Assembly: GCA_038025085.1 (NCBI GenBank)
Contig: CM076141.1
Location: forward strand, 18,664,001 to 18,728,000
Source of the DNA: Tetragonia tetragonoides
Lineage: Eukaryota > Streptophyta > Magnoliopsida > Caryophyllales > Aizoaceae
Direction: 5' to 3'
DNA: 64,000 bases
Position 1 is the first letter of the stretch, and each line of letters opens with the position of its first letter. This document shows positions 10,604 to 23,300 of the stretch, piece by piece. The notes beneath the pieces were generated by a model that was not told the DNA's origin, ran no database searches, and was given only the letters and a program-made list of their open reading frames with translations. Both the position numbers and the translations under genes were made by a program.

Positions 10604-12061
10604 TCTGATCGTTGCACTTCTTTTGTAGAATGTGCTATATTATTTTTAATTCGTGTTTTTTTCGGAGGACACTATAGCTCGAATAGTTCAACCGTTCAAC
10701 ATGACCTTCAGAAAACTGATCCAAATCATAATTTTTTTTTCAAATTAGTCTTAATCAATACTTAAAAAAATGTTCAAATATTAGTTGACACTTCATCTAA
10801 TTACCCTGAAATTGGATCCAATAGAAATCGAATTGATGTTGCCATGATTGTTTTTGTTAAAAGGGTAAAAGAATTAGCTAAAAATGTAAAACTACGTGGA
10901 TAACGTTGGTCATGAATTAGCGTAAGTGATTTCTATGTCCAATGAGGATTAATACATTGAGTGTGATTGTGCATGGACTTTATTTTTATTTTTTTAAAGT
11001 TTAAATGCAATTTGTATAAACCGTTTTATTTAACAATATTAGTTTGCAAAGCAATATTTCAAATATCCACAAAACTTAGCACCAAAAAAAAAAAAATCCT
11101 CAAAAATAGAAAAACAATAATGTAAATTATACAATTAGTTCACTAAAAATTGACGTTCGTCACACCAAAAGTTTCGAAATGACCGTATTAAACAAGTTTT
11201 TTTTTATGTGATATTTGAAGCCAAAAGGCTAGATTTTGAAAAGGTTCTAGTGGGGTTTTTTTTTGAATAGCTTTGAGTTCACTTAGAAATTTAAAATCTC
11301 ATCCCCTAAGGTTAAAGAACATAAGACCGTAAGGTAGAAAATTTACCCATGTTAACTATTTACACTGACACTCGTCAAAGAACAAATCTTGTTTGATACC
11401 AACTCAACGAAAAATGAGATCATTATTTAGAAATGTGAAGGCTACTTATTATAAGTCATAAAATTGGTTCCACTAATAGGTGACCCTCGACTTACCAAAA
11501 ACTACGATAAAATCTTCTTAAATAAGTTTTTGCGCTCGTAAAAAGTGAAACAACCATATGCAAAAGAAAACAAATAAATTTATTTTTCAATTATTAATCC
11601 ATGGGATTATATAGTATGTGAATTTAAACTATGTCATCAATTAAAGTAATAATGTTTCCACTATTATCATGATAAAAAGGAAAACTAAAAGAAAAAGAAA
11701 AAGTCTAAACTCTTTTTTTGGTTAGAAAAAAAAAGAGTTAAGCTTTAGATCATACGTTAATTTAATGTATGTCACAAATGAAATGACTAAGATTCGGTAC
11801 GTGATGTTCTCAAAAAAAAAAAAAAAGGAAGAAGAGTGTACGTAAGTGTTGAAATGTTCATTAATAATATTAACGAAACTATGTTGTTCTAAAAATTTAA
11901 TAGCATTATTTTCTGGCGTTTACATTTCAAAAAGAAAATGCGAAGTTAAGTTTCTCTATGTTTGTCGGTTTTCTTGAATAGATTATTGTATAAATAGAGG
12001 AATTAGAAGAGTTTATGTAGCAATACTACTGCGCTCCCTTTCTTATTTTTTATTATTGGCA
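10604..12061. other. AT-rich intergenic DNA
   Basis: No gene, RNA or element recognised. Homopolymer A and T runs are frequent. The right end carries the TATA-like element at 11990. Confidence 0.5.
11990..11997 (+). promoter_or_regulatory. TATA box of a host promoter, possibly for the ORF at 53212
   Basis: TATAAATA followed by 'gagg', a strong plant TATA context, 70 bp before the nested retrotransposon block. If the block (12067-53164 plus one TSD) is removed, the next ATG downstream is at 53212, giving a leader of roughly 90 bases. Confidence 0.4.
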
Positions 12062-12066
12062 AAGTT
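12062..12066. repeat. Target-site duplication of solo LTR B (left)
   Basis: AAGTT directly before TGTGATACC; the partner AAGTT is at 53165-53169 directly after GGGTGTTACA. Confidence 0.85.
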
Positions 12067-12473
12067 TGTGATACCCCAATATTTTCTATAATTGTAATAT
12101 CGATTTATAATTCATTTATAAATAGTTTCACAAATTTAAATCGTATATTTATATAATGATTCGATTTATTCAAATAAAGCCATAATAATATTAATTATTA
12201 TTATGGGAATTTCGTGATTTATAATTATCAAATTTGGGGGATTTAATTAAATTGTTTTGTATATGGATAAGGTTTATTCATATTGTTTAATTAGCATTTA
12301 ATTAGTTTTAATTAGCATTTAAATCAGAAAATTATTCGTAAACCAAGTAGGTTTTGACTTTCATTGACTGAGGACCTATATAAGCAAAAAGATTGGCAAT
12401 TTTATCAGTTTACAAAACTGAACCAAGCCCCACAAATACTCTCACTTTCTCTCTCCTTTTTCACGGTTCTCTC

Positions 12474-13950
12474 TGTAGACACCCTAATCTGTTCTCATCC
12501 CATGGCACCGCAAAGCTCGATGATGATGGTAATGGATTAACATGGACGTAAGTAGAAAAGGACATTGCTCAAAAATCTAGACCAAATTCCTTCAGTCTTT
12601 GGTTAGCCCTTGTTATAAGGATTCCAACGCCTTTGACCTTGCCTCAATCAGGCTCCTGGATCAAGAGATATCGCTTCTTGAAGATTTGGGTCAAAACCGC
12701 TCAATTCCAACCCCCCCGGGTCAGTCCAAAGGCAATTTCGTAATTTACTGGGCACAAAAAGTCAAAAATCCTTAGTCGCGAGCGCGCCTCCGGGTCGAGC
12801 GGCTGACGCTGTCAACCCGGCGGCACACGCGTGACAACGGGGGCCCTCACGCCAGCCGCTGGGCCTGATTTTCTGGCTGGGCCGAGTTTGGCGCCGGGTT
12901 TTCAACCCTAGGCCCCTAATTCCGTCCCCTAACTCTATAAATACTCCCTTTTACCCTCTTTTGAGAGTGGTTGGTTAGTTTATAATTTTCAGAGCAATTT
13001 GAGAGCACAAATACCCCAAATCATAGAGAATTCAGAATTTGAAGACTCAAGCAAGCCATTGCACCCAACCTAGCACCCAAGGTTGAAGAGCAATTCCAAT
13101 TCTACTAGTCCCGTTCGAATAGAACATCCAGGTTAACCATCCCGAGGGCCTAAATCTGTTATTTAACTTCTTCTTTTATTATTTATGATCATGTTTTATT
13201 TAGCTTTGATTTTGGTTGAATAATTATGCATGTTTTGATCATTGTAAATAATTATGCATGTTAGTTTAATTTAAAGTTTGCATCTTTTTATTAGTTTATG
13301 CAAGTTTGCATCTTTTTTATGTTTATTCATGGATGTAGCAACCTCTTTCGTTTATTTTAGCATAAAGGTAATATTTTTGCATTGTGCTTCCATTGAAGTT
13401 ACTAACAAATTTATTGATGTGCATATGCAATGCTTGGCCCGTTTAGCAAAGTGTGGTAGATTGGAGCGTTTTATTATTGCTCTTATCTTGTGTTTGTGCT
13501 TGATAATTAATATGCATGTAAATTGGATATAAATTGTGCAAAGCGATAAAGGTAGATAATTTGGTTGTCTTTAACCCACCTAGTTAAATTTAGGATCTTG
13601 GACGACCGGATTTATATGGAATCATATAGTTTAAATAAATATTTGACATGGATAGGCTTAGTAGAGGTCGTTAATTCAGGCGATTTAGATGAGATTCGTT
13701 TTGTTTATTTCATACCTACACCCCCGAACTCAATATTTAGCCCCTTTGGGTATGAGTCAATTCCCAATAGGAATCGGGTGCACTTTTTGATGGTTTCCAA
13801 TTGTTTCCTAAAAATTGGTGGCGACTTCATTGCTTGCGAATTATTATTCCCCATCTCAATTGAATTAAAAATGCATATGAAGTATTATTTAAGAACCATC
13901 AATTCCAATCAAGTAATCTCAATTAGCGCCGGAAGGCGAGGGTTCTTACA
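12474..13950 (+). repeat. 5' LTR of element A
   Basis: TGTAGACACCC...GGTTCTTACA, 1477 bp. It has a GC-rich module (about 12777-12885), TATA box CTATAAATA at 12934 and an AT-rich R/U5 part. Compared with the 3' LTR it lacks about 30 bp in the GC module. A copy of the PBS-like TGGCGACTTC sits inside at 13819-13828. Confidence 0.9.
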
Positions 13951-13951
13951 A

Positions 13952-13969
13952 TGGCTACTTCACTTGGGA
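13952..13969 (+). promoter_or_regulatory. Primer-binding site of element A (tRNA-Arg type, decayed)
   Basis: TGGCTACTTCACTTGGGA, one base after the LTR. It matches the cleaner site of element C (TGGCGACTTCACTGGGGA) at most positions. That sequence is complementary to the 3' end of a plant tRNA-Arg, the primer used by Tat/Ogre elements. Confidence 0.75.
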
Positions 13970-14906
13970 GTTAATAAGAGGGTATAATTAGAAACTTGAA
14001 AACTTATCCATGTCAATAATTTATTTATGCTATTTGGTTCAATTACCGTATGTGTTGACATTGATTGCTTTGCATCCATATCATTCACTTGTATGCGTTA
14101 TCTTCGCAAGATGTCGAAAGACATCACCACACCATTATAGAATCTACCCTTTGAAGCATTGTCTATGGCTTGGTTAGTGACCCACTAGCTCCGAATTGCC
14201 TTGCACATAGTCGTGTTCCACCCCATGGCATTTATATGTTTCCATTCGAGATATGTAAAACGGTACGTTTAGTTTTACTATGCATCCCATAAATGACGAA
14301 ACGCATCCGGTCGTGGGTTACCTTATCCAACAATAGATTTTGTCAAGCTATTGCATTTAGTCCCATAGTCCATATCAAGGTGCTAATTGATTTACTTGCC
14401 ATATTGTGATTGATTATTTCCTTGCTATGTGATTAGTTTACATAGAATATTAGGACTAGATCCCCCCTTAGGATTTTCTTGAGTCCAGTTTTGGGAAGGA
14501 TTCCCTTTTGTGTGCTTGTGCATTTTGTCATATAGAGTCGAGGATCTTTTCTTTTTAGGAAAGAGAATCCATGTATGATTCCAACGACGCTAGTGACCAT
14601 ATTAGGAAGACGTTATTTTCCATACGAATTAAATTGCGTGCAAATAATATATTCCCGTCAATGATCTTTCACAAAATTAAAAAAAGAGTCCTATTTATTT
14701 CCTTAAATCAAGTCAATAGTATATTTTCCTGTCCTTGAATTCGGGAATTCTATTCCATATCTAAGTCAAGAGTAAAGTCCTTATTCATTTCCATAATGCA
14801 AGTCAAGAGTATAATTTCTAATTTAATAGAGTCGAAAGATCATTGACTGGAATATACTATTTACATAAAATCGCATCTCTCCTAAAAATCGCCATGTTGA
14901 GGATTA
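13970..14906 (+). other. Leader of element A
   Basis: Untranslated or heavily decayed region between PBS and gag. Imperfect 'aagtcaagagtaaagtcctt' words recur at 14700-14830. No intact frame. Confidence 0.5.
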
Positions 14907-15968
14907 ATGCTAGATTCTTTTCCCACATTTATTTTGAAAATAAAATCGCATCCCACTAAGTTTTCCATGCCTGAAGTTCCCTCATTCAAAGGAACTGATG
15001 ATCCACAAGATCATATTAGAGCTTTTACCACTGCATTGGGCTTTAGAGGCATTGAACAAGAGTTGTATGTTCATCTCTTTCTCCAAACCTTAGACCCTGC
15101 TGTTAGGGCCTGGTACTTCAAGCTACCCACTCAAAAGCTATAGAAGTTGGAAGATTTGTATACTCTTTTCTTAGAAAGATATGCTGATAATGTCTTGCCT
15201 CTCATGACATTGAGAGAATTGGACATCACCAAGCAAGGTGACAAAGAAGGATTCACCAACTTCGTGAGAAGATGGAGGACCAAGGTTGCTGAAATGATTG
15301 ATCGCCCATTTGAAAGGGATCAAATTAGGATGGTAGTCCAAAACTTGGCATCTGTATATCCTGAACACATGGAAGTTTCAGCCCATAACCACTTATGCCC
15401 AACTAACTGAAGTAGGCATGGCCATTGAAGATGACAACTCCAAAGAGGGAAGAACAAGGTCACTTACAATAACAACACAAGTGGCTACAAGGACAAGAAG
15501 TACACCAACACCAATCATGCCTCCACAAGTAGAGGAAATGAGGTGAATTCCATTACTAAAAGGCGCCCGAGAAGATTTACTCCCCTTGGGATGCCTTATG
15601 TCAAAGCTCTAGACAAATTAGTCAAAGGAGACTACTTGCACCCTGTTGGGCCTACTCCTGATCCACCCGTAGAGAACAGATCACCATATTGGAATGAATC
15701 CGCATTATGCAAATACCATAGAGGTCGTGGGCACGACACCGAGAAATGCTACACTCTCAAAGAGAAAATTCAAGACTTGTTCGACAATGGCACCATACCA
15801 TTGCCTAAGGACGCACCGCCGCCTAGCAACAATAATAATCCCCTTGGGAACTCTTTTGCTATCGACATAGAGGACATAGAGGAAGGATTCGACCCATCCT
15901 ACCTAATCACTCCTATTGGGCAAACAATACCACCTTACGTCCTTACCCAAGCCCAAGGCCCACGCTAG
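14907..15968 (+). pseudogene. gag of element A (broken)
   Basis: Capsid/nucleocapsid polyprotein. The retrotransposon gag domain runs from about 14950 (motif PSFKGTDDPQDHIRAF) through 'LPLMTLRELDITKQGDKEGF' to about 15400. A TAG at 15141 and a frameshift near 15400 interrupt it. The C-terminal part (15543-15968) carries the Tat-type zinc knuckle 'CKYHRGRGHDTEKC', with His in place of the usual second Cys as in the C copy. A functional gag would package element RNA; this one could not be translated whole. Confidence 0.85.
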
Positions 15969-16030
15969 ACATTTGTGGCCTGTGGAATAGTGATGAAGAG
16001 GATAATGGACATTATACTGATCCCGAAGAT

Positions 16031-16918
16031 GTGCTAACTCCTCAAAACCATGACATAGCCAATGGAAAAGCATGGTATGACATCTCCGATGACGAGAAAG
16101 ATGACGATGACAAGGCTTTGAACTACCTCACAAGGTCGGGTCGCCAGTTCAGGCCCGCGAACATCTACATGGATCCATCTCAAATCCAACCTGTAGAGCC
16201 CATATCAATCCCCAATAGGGATCCAACCCAAAGAGAGGCAACTAAGGAAGATGATGGAACTAATATCCTTAGGCAATTGCAAAAGACCAAAGCTGATATA
16301 TCCATTTGGCAATTGTTGACCATTTCTATCACTCATAGAAGGACCGTGTTAGAAGCTCTGAATGCAACCACTATTTCTCCAAATGCTACTCCCGAGGATG
16401 TGGTTAACCTCTTAGTCCAAGGAAAGTCATCCACACCCGTCACCTTTTCTGATAAGGATCTTCCACCCGAAGACATTCACCACAACAAAGCCCTTAATCT
16501 GACTGTAATTTGTCAACAAAGACAAGTCCCCATGACTTTAGTATACAATGTCTCTGCTGTAAACGTGTGCCCCTTGAGGACTGTGGAACACCTCAAAATA
16601 GACAGCAACAACATTGCACACTCCGCACAAGGGCTAAAGGCTTACGACAATTCCAAAAGGAACGTCATAGGCACATTTTCCATGAACATTAACATCGGGC
16701 CCATTGAGAAAATGGTCCAATTTCACGTTATAGACATTCCGGCCACCTTTAATCTACTTTTAGGAAGGCCTTGGTTGCATGGGCTTAATGCTGTAGCCTC
16801 AACCTTTCACCAAAAGGTGAAGCTCTCTCTCGCAGGATCCACTTTGGAAGTCTGTGCCGATACCATGGTAGCACAGATAGAAAACGCTCCAGTCTTAAAG
16901 ATAGAGTATAACGAGTAA
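16031..16918 (+). pseudogene. Aspartic protease region of element A
   Basis: An open stretch of 295 codons with the retropepsin-like C-terminal part 'FNLLLGRPWLHGLNAVAS' and an upstream 'VPMTLVYNVSAVNVCPL' strand. The usual catalytic D-[ST]-G is not evident ('VYNVSAV' sits where it is expected), so activity is doubtful. The protease normally cuts gag-pol into mature proteins. The reading frame continues after a stop at 16916 into 16982-17355 and, past element C, to 40736-41080. Confidence 0.7.
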
Positions 16919-16981
16919 GATGAAGAATTATGGGGCTTTGAAAATATAGCCTTCATAGAAACAATAGAGCCCACACTCGAT

Positions 16982-17355
16982 GTGAACACTCTACCCAGAA
17001 AGCAAGGTTACTTTCCAGACATCACTTTGGGTCCTCACCCCAAGGTAACCCAATCCTGCTGGAACACTAAGATAAAAAATGATCTATTTCGGCTAGGCTA
17101 TAAGCCCACTAGGCAAGAGATTCGAGTCTACGTATCCAAGGAAGTGGATAGAAAGAAAGCCCGCATGGCCAATAAGCCAATCCCACATAGCTTGGATCCC
17201 TATCCTCTAACTCTCAATGGGCAATTTCTCCAAGAAGGCGATCCATACCCCTATTATGGATTCCCAGAACCTTTTGCGATCAATGGAATTCTAGTTCCAG
17301 GCTTTGAGGCATTTCAAGACTGTTTCACTATGAGTGAAGAGGCACCATCACCTCT
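16982..17355 (+). pseudogene. Protease-RT linker of element A, upstream half
   Basis: Open frame with the Tat linker motif 'FRLGYKPTRQEIR' and Pro-rich text 'YPLTLNGQFLQEGDPYPYYG'. It stops being element A at the TSD CCTCT (17351-17355). The frame is continuous with 40736 onward if C and one TSD copy are removed, which confirms that C split this linker. Confidence 0.8.
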
Positions 17356-18675
17356 TATAGACCCCAAAAAAGCACCTTCAGATTTCTTCGCAAAAGCCCG
17401 ATGATGAAAGGAAAAATTTTTAAACTTGAATGCTATTTTTGCTTTAATAGGTAAAATAAGGTCTCAGGTTTTTCCTCGATCACTCCTTCATTCCGACCCC
17501 ATTCAAAAGTCCCGTTCAAGAGCTTTCAAATGACACCTCTCGTGTCTTTTTCCGACTCCCGGTTGCCAAGTTGCGAACCGGGGATAAAATCGTCTTTTAC
17601 CGCAGAAGGGTAAAACGGTCTTTTCACATTTTCAGAACACCAAAATTCCTCCGAAAATTAAAGTTGACTGGATGTCGTCATATGACGACATCCAGCTGGC
17701 AAGCTGACAGCCGTCAGCGGCGTTGGGATAACAGCCAGCGCCGCTAGTGGCTGTGGCCAGCGCCGCTAGCGGCACTTTCCAGGGCCGCTAGCGGCACTCG
17801 TTGGGTCTCCAGGCCCGATTTTTTTTAAGCTCAAATTCCGATTTTCGGCCTCTCTTCACTCGTCCAACCCTACTTCCTTCGCCTATAAATACGACCCTCC
17901 TCCCTCAGTTCAAAACACACCATTTACAGTTGACAACCTCCATTCTCGGTTAAGTACTCTCGAGCTTCCCCCTCTTTCTTCTAAATTCCTTACTTGAGAT
18001 CTTGTCTTTACTAATTTTGTTAAATAGCCTACAGTTCAGGTACTAACTCCTGAGTGCTCAAATTAAATTAATTGCTCAATTGTTTATGTTCTAGTAGTCA
18101 AAATGTAGATATCATGCTAATCATGTCTTTTATTGCTTACTAAATACTGTCTTTCAAAGCATGTCTAGTCGTTGTAATGCTCAACTTGCCAATTGAATTG
18201 CATGTCTAAATAAGGGTCAATAATAAATGTTGTGATGCTTGTGATGAACCAATTAATAGGCTAAGTCTAGGTTGTTAATCCGGTTTGTGTGGGAATCATG
18301 TCTTTAAATTATTAAGCAAACTTGAGTTAGTAGAGGTCGTCATAAAACAGGCGAGTTGGGTGCCTAACACCTTCCCACCTCGTACCTTCGCCCCTGAACC
18401 CTTTATTCTTGGGTACTCATATGTTTTATATTAGCGGGAGTCTTTCTAAAAACATGATCAGTTTACTTATCGCGCTATTGGGTTGTCCCTTCAGATTGTC
18501 CCTTCGGTAAAACGCCGATAGCAGATTTGTGACCTCTTTCATGTTTTTATCCAATTCAAGTCTTTACAAAAGCTTTTCTAACTCAATGGTCCCTTAAACT
18601 TATCTAAACCCCCAACTTACAAATTTTCTATAAGGACACACTCTGTGGAGCGATGGAAAATCTCTGGTCCTTACA
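17356..18675 (+). repeat. 5' LTR of element C
   Basis: Starts TATAGACCCC, a mutated form of TGTAGACGCC seen in the 3' copy (37227), and ends GGTCCTTACA. A GC-rich palindromic module with three AGGGCCGCTAGCGGC-like units lies at 17708-17800, with a TATA box CTATAAATAC at about 17883. Confidence 0.9.
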
Positions 18676-18676
18676 G

Positions 18677-18694
18677 TGGCGACTTCACTGGGGA
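18677..18694 (+). promoter_or_regulatory. Primer-binding site of element C (tRNA-Arg)
   Basis: TGGCGACTTCACTGGGGA, one base after the LTR end. It is complementary to the acceptor end of plant tRNA-Arg (family knowledge for Tat/Ogre elements), the best-preserved PBS of the gypsy elements here. Confidence 0.85.
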
Positions 18695-19740
18695 TTTATT
18701 TAAGAGGGTGAGACTCGAAAGTCAAGTTTGCTTAATTGTTTAACAACATGTTCCATATATTGCACCATTTGCATCATTTGCATGTGCTTTGTCACAACCT
18801 TTTGACCCTTATCGTCCCTTGAGGAAGTTTGTGTCGTAACTCGTAGACAACCCGTATATCTAAAGGAATATACAGTTGTCCTATCGTGCAAACCGACGCT
18901 TCCTCACCCACAACTCATCGACTCCTGTTGGGGAAAAAGAATTACAATTGATGTGTCGACCATCCGCCGAACGGAAATTGTAATTAGTCGTGGTGACCTC
19001 ACAGGAGCCAAAAGCCTCTAGCCCACATTCACGCATTCACTTGCTTGTTGTGCATGTGTCGTTGTAATGCTCGTCTGATCACATGTTTGCCCATAAACTG
19101 CATCGTTGTAATGCATAAATGCCGTGACTATGTGCCAACATGTACTTATGTGCTAGGAGCCATTTCTTTTATTTTTAGCTAATTCCTAATGCCCAAAACG
19201 GTGTGAGAATTCCATTCAATGAACACTTGTCATTTTCCCAATGATATATTCTGTCAAAGTCATGAACAATTTCCTAGGATGCTTTTAGCAAAAAAAAAGG
19301 TCAGTCACTCCAATTTCCCTTCTCCCATTTTCTATTTCTTTATTTTTTTATATATATATTTTTTTTTATGTAATTCAGATTCGGTCGGGAAAAAAAAAAA
19401 AGCAAAAAAAACAAAAATGGCGTTAAAAAAAAAGAACGCCGAATTTTTTTTTTTGGAAAAATAAAAAAAGGCCAAAATTCTTTTATTTTATTTTATCCCA
19501 TTTTCCATTTTTCTTGAGTCTAGAAAAATTAAAAAAAAATAGGATAGTCCTTCTTTTTCTATTTTTCATATTTTCGTTCATTGACTTTATTTTCCTTTGA
19601 TATTAAGGAAATATTTGGGCATTTAGGCTTAAGGATCTTTTTTTAGGACAATGTGTTTTCTATGTGCGGGTCGTTATTTTGCTTAGGTGAGAGTCTCATG
19701 GTCTTTTCTTGTTACTAAGTGCTCCATGCTTCCTATTCAG
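18695..19740 (+). other. Leader of element C
   Basis: Non-coding region between PBS and gag. 'cattgtaatgc'-like and 'gcatgtg' words recur; 19330-19560 is A/T homopolymer-rich. No supported gene. Confidence 0.5.
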
Positions 19741-20301
19741 AATAGGGGGTCCAAGGAAGAAGAGACTTGAAAGAGGTTCAACTTGACTTTCAACAAGACA
19801 TCGATCAAATTCATCTCAACTACACCACGATCAGAACGGTTCATGAATACCTTGTCGAGATGACAGATCGAATTGACAGATTGGAAGCTTACATTACCAA
19901 TATTAAGTCAAGATAGTTATGGGATACGCCAATGTTTGTCCCCTCATCTGAAAATCGGAAATCCATATCTCAAGGAAAGCGTAATCCGATTCTTCAAGAG
20001 CCTGAAAAGAAACTCAAGAGTGGCGAATCTTCCTCTAATGTTTCGCCAAAAGAGTTTCTCACACCCCGAAACAAGCCAATGAGGGAATTCGCCCCATTGG
20101 GAATAACTCTCAGTACGGCTTTTGAGAGGCTAGTAGACAAAGATATGCTGCAACCTATAGACCCCACTCCAGAGCCAGAAGCTAAGAGTCGCAATTGGAA
20201 TGCCAACCAATACTGCAAATATCACCAAGGCAAAGGGCATGACACATTGGGAATAACTTTCAGTACGGCTTTTGAGAGGCTAGTAGACAAAGATATGCTG
20301 C
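19741..20301 (+). pseudogene. gag of element C, N-terminal part (broken)
   Basis: Remnants of gag: a helical segment (about 19780-19900), then 'PMREFAPLGITLSTAFERLV' and the zinc-knuckle half 'CKYHQGKGHDT' at about 20212. A 150-bp tandem duplication begins at about 20096 and 20246 ('attgggaataac'), and the solo LTR E- lies inside its second copy. No capsid domain like that at 14950 is visible, so much of gag is deleted. Confidence 0.7.
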
Positions 20302-23300
20302 TGTGGGGCCAGATTCTCGGGTTTTCTTGGATTAGGACACGGAAATCGTTGCGTTACATGCCAGAGGCACGTCCCATGGAAATCGACCGATTGAAGAGGC
20401 TAATTGTCAAGGAATCATCTTAAGGTTCGAAGTCGCAACCTTGTTATGGCCCGAACAAGGACGAGTTTTTACAAAAGAAGAGTCGCCACCTTGTTATGAC
20501 CCAAACAAGGAAGGGTTTTTACAAAAGAAAGGGTTTTATAAAAGATTTTAAAGAAAACCAATTATGAAACCCAAAAGTTGACTCCATAGCGATAAGGCAC
20601 GAAAATTCTTTGACTGGTCTGCGAATCATAGATCTTGGTTCGGGGTCTAGGTTAGAAGGTGCGGACGTCCTCGGACCCTTCTCCTCCTCCGCACTGAGTA
20701 CGGGCTCGTTACTAATACGTTGTATCCCATATGAAAGCTTTGAATGGAATTATATAATGCCTTGAATGATAAAAGGAAAAAGCACATATATTTACACATT
20801 GTCACTTAGCACACAAAAAAAGTCGATTTTGAACCGGTATATTCGTTTACTTATGGCGGGTTTGGATATTGCAAATACTGCACTACGTACCATTCATCGT
20901 AGGTCTTGAATCTACTCCTAGATCAAAACCCTTACGTAGTTCTGACCGGGGGATCCGGTCAGTAAGACTCCTTGGGTGCCACTACGGCGGGTATGGATGT
21001 TCTTTCCCATAAAGAGGGATATGATTGAGAAACTTATAGGATGACTCGCGACTTAGAGTCGAATTGATCCGAGGAACCCCCTACTCTCCTCGAAGTAGGA
21101 AAAGGCTCAAATGGGATGATTAGCCCGCTCATTCGAGGCGTTCAACCCAACAACACTTGGTAATATACGGGGATCAACCAATTCATAGCTTTGAGTATAA
21201 AGATTAGACTTCTCAAAAATATTCGTTCTTCACTGGGGAATAACATTCATTGGGGGTTGATAAATGGATGATTTGTGTAGAGTATGGATATGAATGGGTA
21301 GGTAATGGCTTAAAGGAGTCTTTCCGATAGGATCCCCCGGGGTGGCCCGAAGCCAAATAAGAGGGGACGATCAATAATTAGCTTCTATTCGATCATAGGC
21401 ATTCCACTGGGGAAAATGGTTGTAACTGGGGAAATATGGAATCCACTGGGGAATGTGAATTTGTATGAAGGTGGTTTGATGGAATCGTAGGTAGAATACC
21501 CATGATCGCGTATAAGAAAATTTCTGATTGTAACCTCAAATTTGGCCCCGGGCCGGGTTTGTGTACGTAAACGAATACACTGGTTTCAAAAACGTTTTGA
21601 ACATAATATACATTACACAAATGAGAGAAGTTCTTTTTATTTTATTTTCCGAGTTGAATTATTAGGTGGAAGCATATGAATGCAAATGTACAAAATGCAA
21701 CTAAAGAGGCCTTGGAATAAAAGAATTACAAATTGAGTATTTACAATACAAATACAAAAAATGTCTAAAAATCCTAAAAAAGAAAAAAAGAAAAAAGAAA
21801 AAGAAAAAAAAGAGACTTGATCTTCATGTACATGGCGCCTCCGGGGCTCGATCTTGATCTTCGCCTTCAAAAGTTGGACTTATTCACAAAGATTGATTCA
21901 TTTACGAAAGAATTGATTTATTTACAAAAGAATTGGTTATATACAAGAGCGGTTTGAAAGAACCAACAAGGGATTAGTCCAAACGCAAATTATTGACTCC
22001 AAATTTATTTTTAAAATTAGTGGGACACACTAATAGAATAAATTGGAGATTTTCGTATTTTTGTGAGTTTGTTTGATAATTAAAACGAAAATCGTTTATA
22101 GAATCGAACAAAACCGAATTTACAATAATCTGGACAGAACTTCTAAAATTCATATCTCGGTTATAACTCAGCCAAATCGAGTGCTTCAAAAGCTTAACTT
22201 GGTTCATTTTACTTCATGTTTCCACTGTAAAAACCCCAAGTGAAGAAAGTTGACTATAGGTGAGTTATTAACGATTTACAAGCTTCTGGAAGTCATTGGG
22301 CAGACTATTGGTTTTTGATTTATTGGGAAATTTTTACAAGTGATCTAGGTTTAACATTTACAAGACTTAGACTAGACTTTAAGGTGGGTATGTACACAAC
22401 CTTTCATCAATTTTAGACAATTCTAAGTCATTTAACAAAAATAAACAAAAGAACTGTACAAAAAGCCCTAATGTTCTAAGTTAACCAAAGTCTTTCATTT
22501 TGACAGAACCAAGCTCGGTTTGATTAATTCATTAAAAACCGAAAACACATCCTAATGGAGTGATTCCAAAGTGTAAATTGGTTATTATTGAGTCTATTAT
22601 CCAAATCAAAGTTTATCTTTCATTGAAGAGGTGCAAAGCACTACAGACGTTTCCGTTAAGTGAACGTTATCATTTCTGGACATATACTCGGTTGGTTAAT
22701 TTTTTAATTAAATCTACTTCGTTAAATTTGAATTCTTCTTTACAGATTGAATTAAACACACTAAGGACTTCCTACAAAACTTATTAAGAAAAACACACTA
22801 TCCTAAGTGGTTAAATTGAGCCATTTATTTACAAGGTCGAAATCAAAGAAAATCTTCAAAGGGACAACACTACTTCGTCTTGTGAAACTTCATTTAAAAT
22901 TCATTTAGTATCCAAACTGGACGAAATAGGTGGCTGTAGAAATCTATAGAAGTCTTCTTCAATTTACTCAGAATTAGACCAAGCTCAAAACCTAACCGTC
23001 TATTAGTTATTTACAGATCTATGGACGTTGGTCAGTTTTAGACACGGAAACTTCAACAGACAATTGGGGCCGATTTAACCGTTGGATCTAGATGAGGTTT
23101 ATCTTGTTCGAAAGCCCTCTGTACAAGGTTTCCTATGACACTAATTTCATCAAATTCCAACTGTTGGATCTTCCTCGATCTACAAATGAATTCAGTCCTG
23201 AAAACTGTCAGCAATTCAAATTATTACAACTTTGTACAAAAAATAAATCCGAGGCCTCTATATGCAAAATGACCTTTTTTATTCAATTTCAAGTATATAA

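Noticed and set aside
13278..13987. ORFs of 84 and 140 codons (and the copy at 50653-51084)
   Set aside because: They lie in the U5 part of LTR A and recur in the other LTR with different ends; LTR sequence, not genes.
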